Part shown: positions 53,525 to 62,516 of the stretch, in pieces
How the letters are laid out: the number at the start of each line of letters is the position of its first letter
How positions within the stretch are numbered: the first letter of the stretch is position 1
Source of the DNA: Pseudomonadota bacterium
GTDB taxonomy: Bacteria > Desulfobacterota > Desulfobacteria > Desulfobacterales > JAHIVH01
Direction: 5' to 3'
DNA length: 64,000 nt
NCBI GenBank assembly: GCA_018816735.1
Contig: JAHIVH010000034.1
Span: 1 to 64,000 of the forward strand
Notes under the pieces: generated by a model
Databases searched by the model: none
What the model was told of the DNA's origin: nothing
Seen by the model: only the letters and a program-made list of their open reading frames with translations
Program-made: the position numbers and the translations under genes

Positions 53525-54913
53525 ATGAATTTTATTTGGCTGCTTGTGCATTTTTTGCCATCCATTGGATTTGTTCTGGCGCTGGCACTGTTGTCCCACA
53601 TTTTAAGGGAGCGAAGACCCCCAACCAGCACACTGGCATGGCTGATGGCCATTATTTTTATTCCCTATCTGGGCGTACCGTTTTACCTTATTTTTGGCGG
53701 ACGAAAGATGCTCAGCAAGGCTGGGACAAAACCGAAGCTTTCACCGGATGAGTCAAACCCTTGCTGCAATTCCTGCGTTGGCAATGCATATCTGTTTGAG
53801 CCGGGCGAAGGCATTTTTCCCGCATCAGCAAACAACCGCATCACATTCCTGCCCGAAGGCAAACAAGCCTTCCAAACGATATTAAATCTCATTGAAAATG
53901 CCCAGCACTCCGTTTATATTGCGACTTTCATTCTAGGAAAGGATGAAACCGGCAGTGCTATTATAAACACCCTTGCAAAAAAAGCTTCAAAAGGTATAGA
54001 AATTTGTCTCCTTTTGGATGCATTGGGATCGGTTAAAATATCCAGGAAGTTTCTGTTGCCATTTTTAGAGGCTGGCGGCCGGGTGGCCTTCTTTATGCCG
54101 ATGATTCATTGGCCTTTCCGGGGACGCGCCAATCTGCGCAACCATCGCAAAGTGATCATCTGCGACAATCAAACGGCTGTCATTGGCGGAATGAATCTTG
54201 CTCTGGAATACATGGGGCCGCAAGACTCGACAAACCGTTGGCGGGATCTTTCACTGCAAGTCCGGGGCCCGGTGATTGATCATCTGACCGACATTTTCAG
54301 GTCGGATTGGAAATTTGCAAGCAAGGCTCCCCTGAATGATCATTCAACTGTTGGCCGGGCATCAAATCCGGATACCCGGGGTATCACCCAGCTGGTTGCA
54401 AGCGGACCCGATGTTCACCGCGATTCACTTCGCAATGCGATCCTGACAGAAATTTTCAGAGCAAAACGCCGCATCTGGATTGTGACACCGTATTTTGTGC
54501 CTGATGAACTGGTGTTAGAAGCCTTATGCATTGCCGTCTATCGTAATGTTGATGTCTCCATCATCACGCCAAAAAAATCCAATCATCGCCTGGCGGATTT
54601 GGTGCGTGAGGGATATTTAACACGGGTTCAGGAAGCCGGAGCCTCTGTATGGCTTTTCGAGCCAAGCATGTTGCACGCGAAATCAATCCTGATCGATGAT
54701 ACGCTTGCAATGGCAGGATCGGCCAACATGGACATGAGAAGCATACTGCTAAACTATGAAATAGCGCTTTGTATGTACGATTCCGATGAGATCGGGCAGC
54801 TTGAGTCATGGATGCTTGATTTAAAAAAGGACTGTTCAGCGCGGAAACAACCACTCAGACACTCGATCGGGCTCATTGAAAGTGTGGGCAGACTTTTTGC
54901 CCCATTGTTGTAA
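53525..54913 (+). CDS. cls: Cardiolipin synthase (phospholipase D family)
   Basis: About 462 residues from the ATG at 53525. Two N-terminal membrane helices (FIWLLVHFLPSIGFVLALAL, AWLMAIIFIPYLGVPFYLIFG) are followed by two HKD active-site motifs: HRKVIICDNQTAVIGG near 235 and HAKSILIDDTLAMAGSANMDMRS near 400. The spacing and membrane anchoring match bacterial ClsA. It condenses phosphatidylglycerol to cardiolipin. A GTG at 53456 could extend the protein by 23 residues through the poly-T/poly-G tract. The G-tract itself would act as an odd ribosome-binding site. Confidence 0.92.
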   Translation: MNFIWLLVHFLPSIGFVLALALLSHILRERRPPTSTLAWLMAIIFIPYLGVPFYLIFGGRKMLSKAGTKPKLSPDESNPCCNSCVGNAYLFEPGEGIFPASANNRITFLPEGKQAFQTILNLIENAQHSVYIATFILGKDETGSAIINTLAKKASKGIEICLLLDALGSVKISRKFLLPFLEAGGRVAFFMPMIHWPFRGRANLRNHRKVIICDNQTAVIGGMNLALEYMGPQDSTNRWRDLSLQVRGPVIDHLTDIFRSDWKFASKAPLNDHSTVGRASNPDTRGITQLVASGPDVHRDSLRNAILTEIFRAKRRIWIVTPYFVPDELVLEALCIAVYRNVDVSIITPKKSNHRLADLVREGYLTRVQEAGASVWLFEPSMLHAKSILIDDTLAMAGSANMDMRSILLNYEIALCMYDSDEIGQLESWMLDLKKDCSARKQPLRHSIGLIESVGRLFAPLL

Positions 54914-55027
54914 TCGCCCGGATAACATGGATTCTTCGCCGTTTCCACACAACCCCCTTCTTTTGGTTTTGGAACATTCAACTGGTTTGGGTTCGATTTA
55001 TTGGCATTTTTTTGCTCATATTTTATG

Positions 55028-55065
55028 CCCCGGCCAATTCCCATTGAAATCGGAATTGGCCGGGG
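55028..55065. terminator. 14-bp inverted repeat between convergent genes
   Basis: CCCCGGCCAATTCC at 55028-55041 and its exact complement at 55052-55065, with a 10-base loop. It lies between cls (plus) and the CheY-like gene (minus). The stem extends by a few further pairs. No T-run follows on either strand, so it is a likely transcript-end hairpin but not a canonical intrinsic terminator. Confidence 0.55.
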
Positions 55066-55099
55066 TATGAATAGAACAAAGGATGTGTGGATGCTATTT

Positions 55100-55474
55100 T
55101 TACAGAGACAAATATCTTTTCAGGACATCCGGGCCGTCCTCAACTGTAATCGGTTTGATAATGTAGCCGGCAATGCCTGCACGTTCACATTCATTGATCG
55201 TGGATTCGTCAGCTACTGAGGTGAGCATGACCACAGGGGTTTCCGTGTCCTGGCTTCGAATCTGTTGAAGTGCCTTGTCACCTGTCAATCCCGGCATGAC
55301 CACATCCATGAAAATAATGGCAGGCTTTTCTTCCGCATGTTTTCTAACTGCATCATTTCCATCAACAGCCTCAATAATATTTTCATATCCAAGGGACTTC
55401 AGATATTTTTTCATTGCAAACCTGATTATTTTTGTATCATCAACCACCATTATTTTTGCATCTTTTGGAAGCAT
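55100..55474 (-). CDS. CheY-like single-domain response regulator
   Basis: 124 residues, a bare receiver domain. VVDDTKIIR supplies the acidic pocket, IIFMDVVMPGLTGDKAL carries the phosphorylated Asp (about residue 56), VVMLTSVAD the switch Thr/Ser and GYIIKPI the lysine. No output domain. It starts 15 bp after the CheX-like gene and probably works with it. Whether it acts on a flagellar motor, surface motility or another output is unknown. Confidence 0.93.
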   Translation of the reverse strand: MLPKDAKIMVVDDTKIIRFAMKKYLKSLGYENIIEAVDGNDAVRKHAEEKPAIIFMDVVMPGLTGDKALQQIRSQDTETPVVMLTSVADESTINECERAGIAGYIIKPITVEDGPDVLKRYLSL

Positions 55475-55489
55475 TTTTTTCCTCTCTTT

Positions 55490-55990
55490 TTAGTATAATA
55501 AGTAATTGAAATAAAATCTGCCGACATCTTCTATATGGATGGGTATGGAAATAATTTTTTCAACGCCTTTTAAAAGGGAACTCATATCTTCGGTATTGAG
55601 AACAAAATAAGGGGGATCAAATTTTAATCCCAGATTTTTTTCAGAAAGACTTTTTGTAGCTCTCCCTACAGCGGTATTTCCCCATTCGGCAAGTGCATCC
55701 TGCATGTCTTCATTAATTTCTGAAAATTCTTCTTCTTCCCCAAGCAGTTTGAACCGGACTTTGTTTCCGATGGCAACAGCCGTCTCAATATAGTTATGCA
55801 TCAATATAAAGCCTTCAACCTTGCCATATGTTCTGGACGCGATGGCATATCCCTTAAACCGGAAATCTTCCACTTTATCCTGAAATGGATCCCCCGCCTT
55901 TGCTTTCAGGCCTGCCATTGAATCCAGGCTCTCTATCATCTCGTCAATGAAAGGTTTTAAAATCTCCAGTTGAATATCTGTTAATTCCAT
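55490..55990 (-). CDS. CheX/CheC-like chemotaxis phosphatase
   Basis: 166 residues with AGGAGG before the ATG. The segment ALAEWGNTAVGRATKSL contains the E-x2-N active-site pattern of CheC/CheX/FliY phosphatases, preceded by helices and a strand (YGKVEGFILMHNYIETAV). Such enzymes dephosphorylate CheY-P. The neighbouring CheY-like gene follows directly, a matching pair. The assignment to CheX is by pattern; it is slightly longer than CheX. Confidence 0.7.
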   Translation of the reverse strand: MELTDIQLEILKPFIDEMIESLDSMAGLKAKAGDPFQDKVEDFRFKGYAIASRTYGKVEGFILMHNYIETAVAIGNKVRFKLLGEEEEFSEINEDMQDALAEWGNTAVGRATKSLSEKNLGLKFDPPYFVLNTEDMSSLLKGVEKIISIPIHIEDVGRFYFNYLLY

Positions 55991-56296
55991 GAGTGGCCTC
56001 CTCTTGCGGTAATGTGTTTACAGTTTGTCGACCCGATACGTCCAGGATGCAACGATTTCAGGAGAAAATTGCAATATAATTTTCTAAAAATATACAGGTA
56101 ATCGAACGATAACTCAAGCTCTTATCTTAAAAACAGGGGAAAGGAAGTTAAACAGTCAAATGGTTAAATAGTCCAATGAACGATTCAACTCAACAGACCC
56201 AATGGACCCAAACCGCCAATAAACTATTGCCTGTGACCAGAATATATGCAAAAATTCATGATTTACATGACAGCAAAAAAAAGGCGACCCATTAAA
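55991..56296. other. Divergent intergenic stretch
   Basis: About 306 bp between the CheX-like gene and the MalY-type gene. I see AT-rich DNA with no hairpin or promoter I can fix. The first 17 codons of an upstream open frame for the MalY gene lie at 56246-56296 but have no ribosome-binding site. Confidence 0.35.
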
Positions 56297-57451
56297 ATGC
56301 CAGATAACAAATTCGATTTTGACACGCCCATAGACCGAAAAAACACAGACAGCATCAAATGGAATAAATATCAAGGTCAAAACATATTCCCGGTATGGGT
56401 TGCAGACATGGATTTCGTGAGTCCGAAAGCGGTGTTAAAAGCCCTCCACGACAGGGTGGATCATGGCGTTTTCGGTTACACCCATCCTCCGGATGAACTG
56501 ATCCGCATCCTCATTGAAAGAATGAAGAATCACTATAACTGGCAGGTATCTGCCGAATGGTTTGTCTGGCTTCCGGGCCTGGTGACCGGGCTTAATGTCT
56601 GCTGCAGGGCGACAGGAAAAGAGGACGACGATGTATTGACGACGACACCCATCTACCCGCCCTTCTTGTCTGCGCCCGGGTTTTCCAGCCGACAGCTGAT
56701 CACGGCCCCTTTGAAACAGTCCGGAGACAAATGGACATTTGATTTCAATAAATTTGAAGAAGCCATTACGGAAAGAACACGTCTGTTTCTTTTATGCAGC
56801 CCCTATAATCCGGTGGGAAGAGTATTTGCAAAAGAAGAACTCCTGGAACTTTCTTCCATATGCCGGAAACACGATATTGTCATCTGTTCAGATGAGATTC
56901 ATTGTGATCTGATTTTAGACAGTCATAAGAACCATATGCCTACGGCATCCTTGAATCAGGATGTTGAAAAACAGGTGATCACGCTGATGGCACCAAGCAA
57001 AACATATAATCTGCCGGGCCTTGGATGTTCCTTTGCCATTATTGCTGACCCTGATCTGCGCCACCGGTTCAGGAAAGCAATGGCTGGTATCGTGCCACAC
57101 GTAAATACGCTCGGATATCAGGCGGCATTGGCCGCATATAGGGATGGCGACGAATGGCTGGCCGCCCTCATTTCTTATCTGAGAGGAAACCGGGATATCG
57201 TCATGAAGACAGTCAATCAGATACCAGGCCTCAAAATGACCCCTGTCGAGGCCACCTATCTTGCGTGGATCAACGCCCGGGCCATGGGGCTTGAAAACCC
57301 TGCGGCCTTTTTCGAACAGGCAGGCGTGGGGTTGTCCGATGGAACAGAATTTGGCTTTCCCGGATATTTGCGGCTCAATTTTGCCTGCCCCAGGCAAGAA
57401 CTGATCCGGTGTCTCGAAAAAATGGACAACGCAGTGATGAAACTCTTTTGA
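56297..57451 (+). CDS. MalY/PatB family PLP enzyme (cystathionine beta-lyase/aminotransferase)
   Basis: About 384 residues from the ATG at 56297; AAGGCG lies upstream. The N-terminal DFDTPIDRKNTDSIKWN and PVWVADMDF are the MalY/PatB signature. Other hallmarks: VTGLNVCCRATGKEDD, CSPYNPVGRVFAKEEL, CSDEIHCDLI (PLP Asp), APSKTYNLPGLGCSFAI with the PLP lysine in SKT, and a C-terminal arginine in GYLRLNFACPR. It cleaves the C-S bond of cystathionine or cysteine (beta-lyase) or transaminates. It is monocistronic. A link to the sulfur theme of the 8-18 kb operon is possible but distant. Confidence 0.93.
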   Translation: MPDNKFDFDTPIDRKNTDSIKWNKYQGQNIFPVWVADMDFVSPKAVLKALHDRVDHGVFGYTHPPDELIRILIERMKNHYNWQVSAEWFVWLPGLVTGLNVCCRATGKEDDDVLTTTPIYPPFLSAPGFSSRQLITAPLKQSGDKWTFDFNKFEEAITERTRLFLLCSPYNPVGRVFAKEELLELSSICRKHDIVICSDEIHCDLILDSHKNHMPTASLNQDVEKQVITLMAPSKTYNLPGLGCSFAIIADPDLRHRFRKAMAGIVPHVNTLGYQAALAAYRDGDEWLAALISYLRGNRDIVMKTVNQIPGLKMTPVEATYLAWINARAMGLENPAAFFEQAGVGLSDGTEFGFPGYLRLNFACPRQELIRCLEKMDNAVMKLF

Positions 57452-57518
57452 TACAGGATGCTAAAACATTAAAGCAATAAATTCATATTCAATAAATGAT
57501 CCAGCATTTTTTGTTTTA

Positions 57519-58178
57519 TCAACTAACCATGAATTTGCGTAGTCCGTCCCGAAAGCATCTGAAACTGGGTGATTGATTCCTCTCCACATCCATATACGGG
57601 CAAATTTCTTTTGCCCAAACTCTCTTTTGCTTGAGAACTAAAGGGGATCTTTTTCCATGCCGTTTTATCGCCCTTAATCCGCCAGGATAAATGGCTTCGG
57701 CTAATTTTTCCCATGTGCCACATTGGGAATCCTGAACATATTGACTTAAAATATGTTCACGTAAAGCGGGGTAGGCAAGTTTAATTGCATCTGGATCTGC
57801 AAGATACCAGGCTTCAAGCTCTTCAATGGCGATTCTAAAAAGAGTTTTGGGAATCCTTACACAACAATCCAACAAACTAACAAGTTTTGATTTAAACGCT
57901 AAGCAATCGGACCTGTCATCAAGATCCACCAAAACAACGACAATCATATCTTTTCGATCTTCTTTGCTATATGCTCGGAGTTTTGATGGTAAATTATGTA
58001 ACAATGTCGGATCATTCTTATTTGGCAATATTGAAGGGTCCTCGGGAATCCGGCCAAGCCCACGATGTTTATGAATCATCCATGTATGAGGATTGCCATG
58101 CTCTCCAATGATTTTTCCCATTAAAATTGAAAGGGCTGTTAGCTCAGTCTGCCCTTCGACAAGAATTTCGAAGTGCAT
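57519..58178 (-). CDS. DUF4276 family protein, partner of an AAA ATPase
   Basis: 219 residues. The opening LVEGQTELTAL (acidic LVEGxTE) and LVDLDDRSDC (Asp pair) match the TOPRIM-like pattern of DUF4276, followed by the IAIEELEAWYLAD segment. DUF4276 proteins regularly occur downstream of AAA_21 ATPases; this gene starts three bases after the ATPase stop, with GAGGTAG upstream, so the two form an operon. Related ATPase-TOPRIM pairs act in phage defence (OLD, Gabija, PARIS types), so an ATP-triggered nuclease is inferred. Confidence 0.8.
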   Translation of the reverse strand: MHFEILVEGQTELTALSILMGKIIGEHGNPHTWMIHKHRGLGRIPEDPSILPNKNDPTLLHNLPSKLRAYSKEDRKDMIVVVLVDLDDRSDCLAFKSKLVSLLDCCVRIPKTLFRIAIEELEAWYLADPDAIKLAYPALREHILSQYVQDSQCGTWEKLAEAIYPGGLRAIKRHGKRSPLVLKQKRVWAKEICPYMDVERNQSPSFRCFRDGLRKFMVS

Positions 58179-58181
58179 ACG

Positions 58182-59417
58182 CTACCTCGCATCCAGATAA
58201 TCGCTGTACCACAATGCACCCAAAGGTTGACCTTCATCTACCATATTTTGAATGAACTGGATGTCGCTGGCCCGCAAAACACGTGAAAAACCATCATCTT
58301 CTTTTTCCAAAACCCATACTTCTTTTGGTTCCAATGCATCCACGAAGTATGGTTGATGAGTTGTAATGAAAATTTGAGAAGTACCTTTTTTTCCCGTTGC
58401 ATGTTCGCGAAATTCCATTGCAAGAGTTTCCAAAAGTTTATGATAAAGACCATTTTCAGGTTCTTCGATACAAATAAAAGGCGCCGGCTCAGGATCCTGC
58501 AACAAAAGCATATAGCTGAACAACTTTAATGTTCCATCAGACATTTGCTGCTGAGTGAAAGGTTGTACAAACCCTTTATCCTTGAAAAGGAGATAAAGAT
58601 TATTCGTGACTGAGTCCCGATAGGTTTCGATTATACCGATGCCGGGAATTTTATTTGAAATATCTTCAAGGATTCTTTTAAATTTATTAGGATGGTTCCT
58701 TTCGAGATATTGCACAACATTCCCAATATTGTCTCCATGAAGATTCAGATGTTTTTGGATACCGGCTTGGGGAATTTGTCTTGCAGCATCCGGTGTAAAG
58801 TAACTCAAATACCAACTCTGAATAAAATCTTTAAATTTTTTGATACGCGGATTTTCTTTTATATGCTCTGCAAGCGTCACAATTCCCAACCTGTGAGGGT
58901 CCAGTTCTTCACGTCTTTCTGCAAAGTCATCCCCCTCCAAGCTGTCATCACCTATCCATACACTCCCTTTCCCATGTTCCAACCTGAGAAATGACAATGG
59001 TTGGCCTTTTGACCGATTTTTTCGCCTCTGCCTCAGTCTTTCAGATATAACAACAGGTAACCCGTCTTTACCATTTCTTCCAATCGAAACTTCGTAAGTA
59101 ATAGGGCGATCATTTTTTGATTCTCTATAATATATGGTAAATGACAAAGGTTCTTCCACGCCTGATGATAAAAGTTTGTCAATCCCCCCTCTTTTTCTTG
59201 CATTACAAGCTGACTCAAGGTCTGTCTCCATACAATCGGCTAAAAAACCAAACGCGTCAAAAATTGAACTTTTGCCCACACCATTTTTACCAATAACGAC
59301 AGTAAGCGGAGTTAAAGGTTCTGCAGCACGCAATTTGGGATCTGTACCTATTCGGCCCATTGCAATTTCACGTAGAGATCGATAATTCTGAATTCTGAAT
59401 CCTTCAATTAGTGCCAT
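58182..59417 (-). CDS. AAA_21 family ATPase (OLD/RecF-like)
   Basis: 411 residues. Walker A VIGKNGVGKSSIFDAFGFLADC near 42-63, a Q-loop-like region, signature LQDPEPAPFICIEEPENGLYHK near 320 that contains the Walker B IEEP, and a FITTHQPYFVDAL switch. The N-terminal FRIQNYRSLREI is the typical opening of the RecF/OLD-like SMC group. It pairs with DUF4276 downstream. GAGGTGA lies before the ATG. Such pairs are candidates for phage defence; biological function here is inferred. Confidence 0.87.
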   Translation of the reverse strand: MALIEGFRIQNYRSLREIAMGRIGTDPKLRAAEPLTPLTVVIGKNGVGKSSIFDAFGFLADCMETDLESACNARKRGGIDKLLSSGVEEPLSFTIYYRESKNDRPITYEVSIGRNGKDGLPVVISERLRQRRKNRSKGQPLSFLRLEHGKGSVWIGDDSLEGDDFAERREELDPHRLGIVTLAEHIKENPRIKKFKDFIQSWYLSYFTPDAARQIPQAGIQKHLNLHGDNIGNVVQYLERNHPNKFKRILEDISNKIPGIGIIETYRDSVTNNLYLLFKDKGFVQPFTQQQMSDGTLKLFSYMLLLQDPEPAPFICIEEPENGLYHKLLETLAMEFREHATGKKGTSQIFITTHQPYFVDALEPKEVWVLEKEDDGFSRVLRASDIQFIQNMVDEGQPLGALWYSDYLDAR

Positions 59418-59589
59418 CTTTCACCTCGTTTTCGTGTTTTCAAATGAACCTTTATTTAAACCCGTACAAAATATAAAAAGGTGAGGCTAACAAGTTACCC
59501 GATTTCACTACTATTATAAGTAATTTTTTTCAACCTATTGAATTAGCTCTAAAAATGCAAGAAATATTAATTGTCTACTATATGTCTTC

Positions 59590-60384
59590 TCATTTACCTA
59601 TAAAATTGGGGGGTCGCTTTTCAAAAAACGCAGTCAGCCCTTCCTTTAAATCATCACTGTTGAAGGCCTGAAGGGCCATGGCTTCCAGTTTGTCGATTTC
59701 TGCCTGGGTTGGTTCCGTGTTTCTCTCCACCAGTCCGAAAATATATTTCGATCCTTTCAGGGAAAGCGGTGCGTTTTCCGATATTTCCGTTGCCAGAGCG
59801 TAAGTTTCAGCTTCGAGCCTTTTCGTTTCCACCTGAAAGTCAACCAGCCGGAGTTCCCTTATTCTTTGAGGGCCAATGGACCGTCCGGTGAAAAAAAGTT
59901 CCTTGGCTGGCTGAATACCGATTTTCCTCACAATCCGCACCATTCCATAGGCCGGATAGATCAATCCCAGTTTTACAGGCGGAAAGCCCATTTTCGCGTC
60001 ATCCGCCGCCACTCGGAAATCACAGGAAAGCGCCAGTTCACAGGCCGCGCCAAAGGCATATCCATTTATCATGGCGATCACCGGGTAGGGATATCCCTGA
60101 ATGCTCTGAACCGCAACCTCCAGGGGGTTTTTGTGGTCCCTGCTTAAACCCTCTTTATCCATGGTTGTCGGCAGAAAGGATACATCAAAGCCTGAAGAAA
60201 ACACCTTATCGCCTGCCCCCCTGATGACCACAGTCCGGATTTCATCATTCCTGCCGAGGTCATCCAGATGGGTTCGAAGCAGATCAAGAAGATCAGGGGT
60301 CAGGGCATTCTTTTTTGCCGGACGGTTCAGAATCAGGGTCGCCACCCGGCCCCTTGTCTCCATTAGTATAGGTTGTTCAGTCAT
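59590..60384 (-). CDS. Enoyl-CoA hydratase/isomerase (crotonase) family
   Basis: 264 residues: RVATLILNRPAKKNAL, VVIRGAGDKVFSSGFDVSFL (oxyanion), MINGYAFGAACELALSCDFRVA and GFPPVKLGLIYPAYGMVRIVRKIG, with the crotonase trimer helices at the C-terminus (AFFEKRPPNF). It hydrates or isomerises enoyl-CoA. The SDR gene (61176) runs in the same direction 21 bp upstream, so the pair may carry out two successive steps of a beta-oxidation-like cycle. It is distinct from the crotonase at 44256. Confidence 0.92.
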   Translation of the reverse strand: MTEQPILMETRGRVATLILNRPAKKNALTPDLLDLLRTHLDDLGRNDEIRTVVIRGAGDKVFSSGFDVSFLPTTMDKEGLSRDHKNPLEVAVQSIQGYPYPVIAMINGYAFGAACELALSCDFRVAADDAKMGFPPVKLGLIYPAYGMVRIVRKIGIQPAKELFFTGRSIGPQRIRELRLVDFQVETKRLEAETYALATEISENAPLSLKGSKYIFGLVERNTEPTQAEIDKLEAMALQAFNSDDLKEGLTAFFEKRPPNFIGK

Positions 60385-60405
60385 GAATTGACCTTTTCCA
60401 AAATA

Positions 60406-61176
60406 TTATCGGCAGTGAACCAGTCCACCGTCAACCGGAATGGTTGTACCGGTCACGTATGCGCCTGCACGGGATGCCAGATATATCGATGTTCCCGCCA
60501 CATCAGACGGTTCTCCGATACGGCCCATGGGTACGCTTGCGCGAACGGCATCGCCGAATGAATTCAGGAATTCAGCCATCATCTTGCTCTCAAACGGACC
60601 CGGCGCAATGGCATTCACCGTAATGTTATCCTTGATAAACTTTTTGGCAAGCACGGCCGTCATATGGAGTACGGCAGCTTTGCTTGCGGAATAGGAATAA
60701 TTGTCAAACGCAGGCACGTTAATGCCATCCACCGAACCGATGTTGATGATACTGGCATGGTCCTTCCCTTTGGCTGCTTCGTGAATCTGGGGCAACAGCG
60801 CCTTGGTCAGGAAAAAAATCGATTTGACATTGATAGCCATCACCTTGTCCCACCCGGATTCGGGGAATTCCTCAAACGGAGCGCCCCAGGTGGCACCGGC
60901 ATTGTTGACCAGAATATCGAGTTTTGACTCTTTTTCCGTAAAGGCTTTCACAAATCCGTCAATCCCATCCATTTTGGACAGGTCTGCCGGCATGGAAATG
61001 CACGTCCCGTACTGAGACAGTTCCTTGGCCATGGCATCACACACGTCGGCCTTTCGTGATGTGATATACGTTTTGGCACCGTTTTCCACAAACCCTCGTG
61101 CGATCATCGCACCAATACCTCTTGAACCGCCGGTTACAATTGCCGTTTTTCCGTCAACAGAAAATAAATTTTTCAT
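60406..61176 (-). CDS. Short-chain dehydrogenase/reductase (3-oxoacyl-reductase-like)
   Basis: 256 residues from the ATG at 61176, with GGAGAGA upstream; a further 16 codons upstream lack a ribosome-binding site. Nucleotide site AIVTGGSRGIGAMIA, NNAG at 90, catalytic Ser in INIGSVDG and Tyr/Lys in YSASKAAVLHM, and the C-terminal GTTIPVDGGLVHCR. It is a classical SDR that oxidises a hydroxyacyl group or reduces a ketone with NAD(P). It is followed by the crotonase gene. Confidence 0.93.
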   Translation of the reverse strand: MKNLFSVDGKTAIVTGGSRGIGAMIARGFVENGAKTYITSRKADVCDAMAKELSQYGTCISMPADLSKMDGIDGFVKAFTEKESKLDILVNNAGATWGAPFEEFPESGWDKVMAINVKSIFFLTKALLPQIHEAAKGKDHASIINIGSVDGINVPAFDNYSYSASKAAVLHMTAVLAKKFIKDNITVNAIAPGPFESKMMAEFLNSFGDAVRASVPMGRIGEPSDVAGTSIYLASRAGAYVTGTTIPVDGGLVHCR

Positions 61177-61373
61177 GATTGAATCTCTCCACGTTGGTAG
61201 GTTGTCCTGTAATATGCCTGACAAACATCTGCACAGAGTGCCAGATAAGCATCCGTTCTATTCAATATCATCTGTTGAGTCAAGTATAGATTCTGTATCC
61301 CAAATCCCCTATTTACACCGCAGCCAAAATCGATTATCTGAATCATGGGAAATCAACTCATAAGGGAGCGGTC

Positions 61374-62516
61374 ATGAACCAGACGGAGATCAAAACCACC
61401 ATCATCGGTGCAGGCGTGGTTGGGCTTGCCATCGCAGCCGTATTATCTGAAACGGAAACAGATATATTCGTTATCGAAAAAAACGACACCTATGGCATGG
61501 AAACCAGCAGCCGGAACAGCGAAGTGATTCATGCCGGAATCTATTATCCGAAAGATACGCTTAAAGCCCGGTTATGTGTTGAAGGAAACAGGCGACTTTA
61601 TGACTGGTGCAAAAAAAAACGGATCAACCATTTGACCTGTGGCAAGATGATCGTCGCGACCTGTGCCGAAGAAGAGGAAAAGCTTAACAGCATCCGGACA
61701 AACGCAATGAACAATGGCGTGGCCAACCTTTCCTTTCTCACCTCACGTGCAATAAAAAAGCTCGAACCGGATGTCAATGCCGTATCCGCCCTGTTTTCCC
61801 CTTTAACAGGCGTGATCGATTCCCACCAGTTTATGCAATCCCTTTATAAAAATGCAAAACAGAATAAGGTTCAGTTCATCTTCGGGACCCGCGTCAAGGG
61901 GATTGAAGCCATTTGTCCGGGAATGTATAAAATACATGTCCTGTATCCGGACGGCGAGCCGGATTCCTTTATCACCCGACGTGTGATCAATTGTGCCGGG
62001 CATGGTGCAGACGAGATCGCCTCTCAAATGGGAATTGATATCGACGAGAAAGACTACCGGCAGTACTTCTGGAAAGGAGAGTATTTTGGCGTGGAAACCC
62101 ACCCTTTTCCGGTAAAACACCTCATCTATCCGGTGCCGCTGGCCAATACCACGGGTCTGGGCGTCCATGCCACCATCGATATCCGGGGAAAGCTGAAACT
62201 GGGACCGGATGCCACGTTCCTTGACACATCTCCCATCGAATATTCGGTAAACGCGGATAAACGGGATCAATTTTTCGAATCCGTGAAAAAATTTCTTCCC
62301 TTTATCCAAAAAGAAAGCCTCTATCCTGAAATGGCAGGCGTCCGGCCCAAGCGGCAAAAACCCGGAGATCCGGTAAAGGATTTTATGATAAACGAGGAGT
62401 CGGACAAAGGTCTTCCCGGCATCGTCAATCTGATCGGTATTGAATCACCGGGCCTGACGTCGTCCCTTGCCATTGCCGATCATGTGGTTCAACTGATCAG
62501 GGCTCGACGATATTAA
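61374..62516 (+). CDS. FAD-dependent oxidoreductase, L-2-hydroxyglutarate oxidase (LhgO) like
   Basis: 380 residues of the DAO superfamily. FAD site TTIIGAGVVGLAIAAVLSETETDIFVIEK, then SSRNSEVIHAGIYYPKDTLKARLCVEG, which is the L-2-hydroxyglutarate dehydrogenase family signature, and RVINCAGHGAD and YPEMAGVRPKRQKPGDPVKDF near the C-terminus. It oxidises L-2-hydroxyglutarate or a similar 2-hydroxyacid and passes electrons to a quinone. AGGGAG precedes the ATG. It overlaps the tail of the convergent alkylsulfatase relic by 20 bp. Confidence 0.87.
   Translation: MNQTEIKTTIIGAGVVGLAIAAVLSETETDIFVIEKNDTYGMETSSRNSEVIHAGIYYPKDTLKARLCVEGNRRLYDWCKKKRINHLTCGKMIVATCAEEEEKLNSIRTNAMNNGVANLSFLTSRAIKKLEPDVNAVSALFSPLTGVIDSHQFMQSLYKNAKQNKVQFIFGTRVKGIEAICPGMYKIHVLYPDGEPDSFITRRVINCAGHGADEIASQMGIDIDEKDYRQYFWKGEYFGVETHPFPVKHLIYPVPLANTTGLGVHATIDIRGKLKLGPDATFLDTSPIEYSVNADKRDQFFESVKKFLPFIQKESLYPEMAGVRPKRQKPGDPVKDFMINEESDKGLPGIVNLIGIESPGLTSSLAIADHVVQLIRARRY

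Noticed and set aside
55028..55065. The 14-bp hairpin considered as a classical rho-independent terminator.
   Set aside because: No T-run on either strand; kept only as a likely transcript-end hairpin.
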